Positions 6,690 through 8,532 of a stretch of DNA of 8,532 bases are shown here, in pieces. The translations under genes and the position numbers were made by a program. Under the pieces are notes generated by a model. That model had not been told where the DNA came from. It made no database searches and saw only the letters and a list, made by a program, of their open reading frames with translations. The DNA is from Nitrospinota bacterium. Lineage in GTDB: Bacteria; Nitrospinota; Nitrospinia; UBA9942. Numbering within the stretch: position 1 is the stretch's first letter; every line of letters starts with the position of its first letter. Where the stretch lies: NCBI GenBank assembly GCA_016234205.1, contig JACRGN010000351.1:1-8532 (forward strand), written 5' to 3'.

Positions 6690-7279
6690 AACCAGAAGCC
6701 AGAAACCAGAAGTCAGAAGTCAGATGTCTGTCTTATGTCTTATGTCTTCTGGTTTCTTGCATCTTGCATCTTGCATCTTTCCATTGTCCTGCCTTTGCAG
6801 GGGAAGAGGAACTTAAAAAAAGTAAGGTAGAGTTTGAAGCCAGGGCAAAGGAACGATTTACAGTCGATTTCTGGACATCTCCATCAAGAGACCCGCTACT
6901 ACCACCTGCCCTCAGAGAACTTCCAAAGGATGCCTTTGGTTATCCTGATTGGACTGCTGCTGTCAGGCAGGGGATTATAGAACCGATAGATTCGTTATCC
7001 GGCCAAGAACCTAAGAAAGAAGAGGAGTTCAATGAAGATATTATATTTGAGATAAATGACAGTATGATGGCAAATGTCAGATTCCAGCATAGTATACACA
7101 ACTACTGGTTTTCATGCAAGGTCTGCCATCCTGGTATTTTTAAACCAAAAAAGGGGGCTAATAACTTTAAAATGAAAGATAACTGGGATGGAAATTATTG
7201 CGGACGATGTCATGGTAAAGTTGCCTATGCTCCGAAAGGATTTGAAAACTGCATCCGATGCCACAGCGTAAAACGTTAA
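6686..7279 (+). CDS. Exported triheme c7-type cytochrome
   Basis: The protein has 197 residues. The signal peptide is encoded by a repeat: a charged start, hydrophobic core at about 15-31, and predicted cleavage after AFA at residue 38. A charged region with no recognised domain (about 40-125) includes LPPALRELPKDAFGYPDWTAAV. The C-terminal domain (about 129-197) has three haem motifs, CKVCH (144-148), CGRCH (172-176) and CIRCH (189-193), plus likely axial histidines in FQHSIH (133-138). Motif spacing, CHPGIF...KKGAN and YCGRCHGKVA fit the c(7)-type triheme domain common in Geobacter-like bacteria and Nitrospirota. It probably shuttles electrons in the periplasm, perhaps with the 16-haem protein upstream. 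ATG 6686 overlaps the TGA of the propeller gene. A G-rich stretch (AGGGGGG, 6676-6682) just upstream is the clearest ribosome-binding site among the plus-strand genes here. Confidence 0.92.
   Translation: MKPEARNQKSEVRCLSYVLCLLVSCILHLASFHCPAFAGEEELKKSKVEFEARAKERFTVDFWTSPSRDPLLPPALRELPKDAFGYPDWTAAVRQGIIEPIDSLSGQEPKKEEEFNEDIIFEINDSMMANVRFQHSIHNYWFSCKVCHPGIFKPKKGANNFKMKDNWDGNYCGRCHGKVAYAPKGFENCIRCHSVKR
6688..6779 (+). repeat. Heptanucleotide-unit inverted repeat encoding the cytochrome signal peptide
   Basis: The left half has 7-nt units CAGAAGC, CAGAAAC, CAGAAGT, CAGAAGT and CAGATGT (6693-6727). The right half has TCTTATG twice (6731-6744), then TCTTCTG (6745-6751), then CTTGCAT three times (6756-6776). 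GAAACCAGAAG at 6688-6698, or its second copy at 6702-6712, pairs perfectly over 11 bp with CTTCTGGTTTC (6746-6756). The element starts inside the ATG codon of the cytochrome and ends within its signal peptide. Confidence 0.8.
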
Positions 7280-7296
7280 AAGGAAATTATAAAAGT

Positions 7297-7391
7297 AACC
7301 ACAAGATTTCACAAGATTTACACAAGATAACGAGGAGAAATGGCTAAGAATAAGATTTTAAAATCCGTGTTAATCTGTGTAATCTGTGGTT
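7297..7391. repeat. Dispersed palindrome of the AACCACA(A)GATT family in the convergent gap
   Basis: The 129-bp gap between the converging genes is mostly this inverted repeat. The left arm (7297-7328) has about three CACAAGATTT-like units. The right arm (7363-7391) has GTGTTAATCTG-like units and ends in CTGTGGTT. Reverse-complementing the right arm gives AACCACAGATTACACAGATT, which matches the left arm apart from small indels. By position it could terminate both converging transcripts, but no strong T tract follows the right arm. Confidence 0.8.
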
Positions 7392-7408
7392 TCATTAGGT
7401 TTTTGCTC

Positions 7409-7798
7409 TTACCACCCCTCACCGTCTAAATAGATAGGATGTAAAAGGTCACGGGCAGAGATAACACCTACAATGTTCTCGCCCTCTTTGACTGCAAGAT
7501 GACGAACCTTGTGTTTATCCATCATCTCATTGGCCTCTGTAACAGTTTTATTTATATCTATAGTATAAATCGGACTGCTCATTATATCCCCAAGACTTGC
7601 TGAATCCATATCTATATTATCAGCCACACCCTTTCTTACAATATCCGTCTCAGTAACAACACCTATCAGCTTATCGTTTTCCTTGATATAGAGGCTTCCT
7701 ATATTTTTTTCCTTCATTAATTTTGAAGCCTTACGAATAGTGGTATCCTGCGACAGGCTATAAACATTAGGCGTCATTATCTTTTTAACAGTAATCAT
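7409..7798 (-). CDS. Stand-alone protein with two CBS domains
   Basis: This 129-residue protein consists almost entirely of a CBS pair. CBS1 (about 8-60) starts with IMTPNVYSLSQDTTI and includes GVVTETDIVRKG. CBS2 (about 72-124) starts with IMSSPIYTIDINKTV and ends with GVISARDLLHP. There is no export signal, so it is cytoplasmic. CBS pairs generally bind adenosine nucleotides such as AMP, ATP or SAM and act as energy or redox sensors; the ligand here cannot be read from sequence. It starts 24 nt after the stop of the GltD-like oxidoreductase on the same strand, so the two are probably co-transcribed and it may regulate or report on that enzyme, which is inference. A possible AGGA (7811-7814) lies 12 nt before the ATG, rather far. 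The C-terminus faces the cytochrome operon tail-to-tail. Confidence 0.92.
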   Translation of the reverse strand: MITVKKIMTPNVYSLSQDTTIRKASKLMKEKNIGSLYIKENDKLIGVVTETDIVRKGVADNIDMDSASLGDIMSSPIYTIDINKTVTEANEMMDKHKVRHLAVKEGENIVGVISARDLLHPIYLDGEGW

Positions 7799-7822
7799 AT
7801 TTATATCAGTTCCTGAACAACT

Positions 7823-8532
7823 TTAAAATTCTGCAACATCTTCAGTTATTTTAATTTTAGCAGTAGTCTCACACGGTTTCTTCACCTTAAAACTTATTGC
7901 ATCTACAGGGCAGACCTGTTCACATAACCCGCATCTTATACAAAGTTCCAGATTTATCCTGACAGGCGTTATCCCCTGAACTGTATGGGGAATCCCCTCA
8001 TTGAAAAATCTGTTATGCTCAAGCTCATCAAGCCGCGATACTGTAAGACAATTTAGAGGACACACCTCTTCGCAGTTTCTGCAGAGGAAACATCTATCTT
8101 TATCCTGAGTCCAGATATGGTTGCACTGGAGGCATCTCTTCGCCTCTAAGATTGCAGCCTCTTCCATAAAACCCTTTTCTACTTCATTAAAACTTGAAAC
8201 CCTCTCTTTAATATCAATTGTTACTGCAGTATGCCTATTTATAGTATCATAGCCCCTCTCTTTATAGGGATAACCTGCAATAATCTCTTCAATCTCATCT
8301 TCCTCATCACCCTTCTTCATATCAACATCCTGTATAAACTTATCTATAGCCATTGCAGTCTTATGCCCATCTGCGATAACATTTATCACATCCCTCGTCC
8401 CTGTCAAGAAATCACCGCAGGCAAATACACCGCTGATATTCGTAGCAAATGTATCAGGGTCAACAGAAATTGTCCCCCAGTTTGTCATCCTGAATCCCAT
8501 GCTGTCAGCTATGAATGACATGTCAGGCGCCT
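7823..8532 (-). CDS. GltD-like FAD/NAD(P) oxidoreductase with C-terminal 2[4Fe-4S] ferredoxin domain, 5' partial
   Basis: The frame is open to the right edge, so only the C-terminal part (about 236 residues) is seen; the codons before Met (8519-8521) give APD, as in the AIGxxPD motif of this family. Numbering from that Met, GVFACGDFLTG (31-41) is the second FAD-contacting motif, followed by the usual helix of small residues. EAKRCLQC (127-133) precedes two cluster motifs: CFLCRNCEEVCP (144-155) and CIRCGLCEQVCP (194-205), each CxxCxxCxxxCP as in bacterial 2[4Fe-4S] ferredoxins. Relatives of the glutamate synthase small subunit with added ferredoxin domains pass electrons between NAD(P)H, FAD and Fe-S partners; the partner is unknown here, and true glutamate synthase is unlikely from this fragment. 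It is cytoplasmic and lies upstream of the CBS gene in a likely operon. Confidence 0.9.
   Translation of the reverse strand, partial: APDMSFIADSMGFRMTNWGTISVDPDTFATNISGVFACGDFLTGTRDVINVIADGHKTAMAIDKFIQDVDMKKGDEEDEIEEIIAGYPYKERGYDTINRHTAVTIDIKERVSSFNEVEKGFMEEAAILEAKRCLQCNHIWTQDKDRCFLCRNCEEVCPLNCLTVSRLDELEHNRFFNEGIPHTVQGITPVRINLELCIRCGLCEQVCPVDAISFKVKKPCETTAKIKITEDVAEF

Noticed and set aside
8231..8518. 95-residue open frame on the plus strand
   Set aside because: It is antisense to the FAD/Fe-S oxidoreductase, whose motifs are clear, and has no domain of its own.

Overview
The window is an AT-rich bacterial fragment, about 8.5 kb and almost fully coding. It holds a Wsp-like chemosensory/c-di-GMP module followed on the same strand by three genes for exported proteins, two of them multihaem c-type cytochromes. 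Two genes on the opposite strand converge on this block. The mix of CheA/CheB, a GGDEF enzyme, multihaem cytochromes of paired-CXXCH and triheme c7 type, a beta-propeller protein and many palindromic short-unit repeats suggests a Gram-negative, cytochrome-rich anaerobe such as a Nitrospirota or Desulfobacterota lineage. This placement is inference from gene content; no phylogenetic marker is present.

Layout, plus strand: (1) 3' part of a CheA histidine kinase with a C-terminal receiver domain (1-1716, open at the left edge); (2) CheB methylesterase (1795-2886); (3) receiver-GGDEF diguanylate cyclase (2924-4399); (4) a 16-haem cytochrome (4396-5640); (5) a six-bladed NHL-type propeller protein (5643-6689); (6) a triheme c7-type cytochrome (6686-7279). 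Minus strand: a two-CBS-domain protein (7409-7798) downstream of a GltD-like FAD oxidoreductase with ferredoxin clusters (7823 to the right edge).

Genes 1-3 have the domain content and order of wspE-wspF-wspR, the chemosensory pathway that drives c-di-GMP synthesis. The cyclase stop overlaps the cytochrome start by 4 nt (ATGA), the propeller starts 2 nt after the cytochrome stop, and the propeller overlaps the triheme cytochrome by 4 nt. A single transcript could therefore run from chemosensory signalling to electron-transfer proteins. The inferred model is that a sensed cue activates the kinase, the cyclase makes c-di-GMP, and the co-expressed exported cytochromes serve periplasmic or extracellular electron transfer in attached cells.

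The second theme is repeats. At least five families of imperfect inverted repeats, whose arms are built from short tandem units of about 6, 7, 8 or 10 nt, lie in gaps and inside genes. They contribute a linker in CheA, the CheB tail, the N-terminus of the propeller protein and the signal peptide of the triheme cytochrome. In the two exported proteins a purine-rich left arm encodes the charged n-region, and the pyrimidine-rich right arm encodes or adjoins the hydrophobic core.
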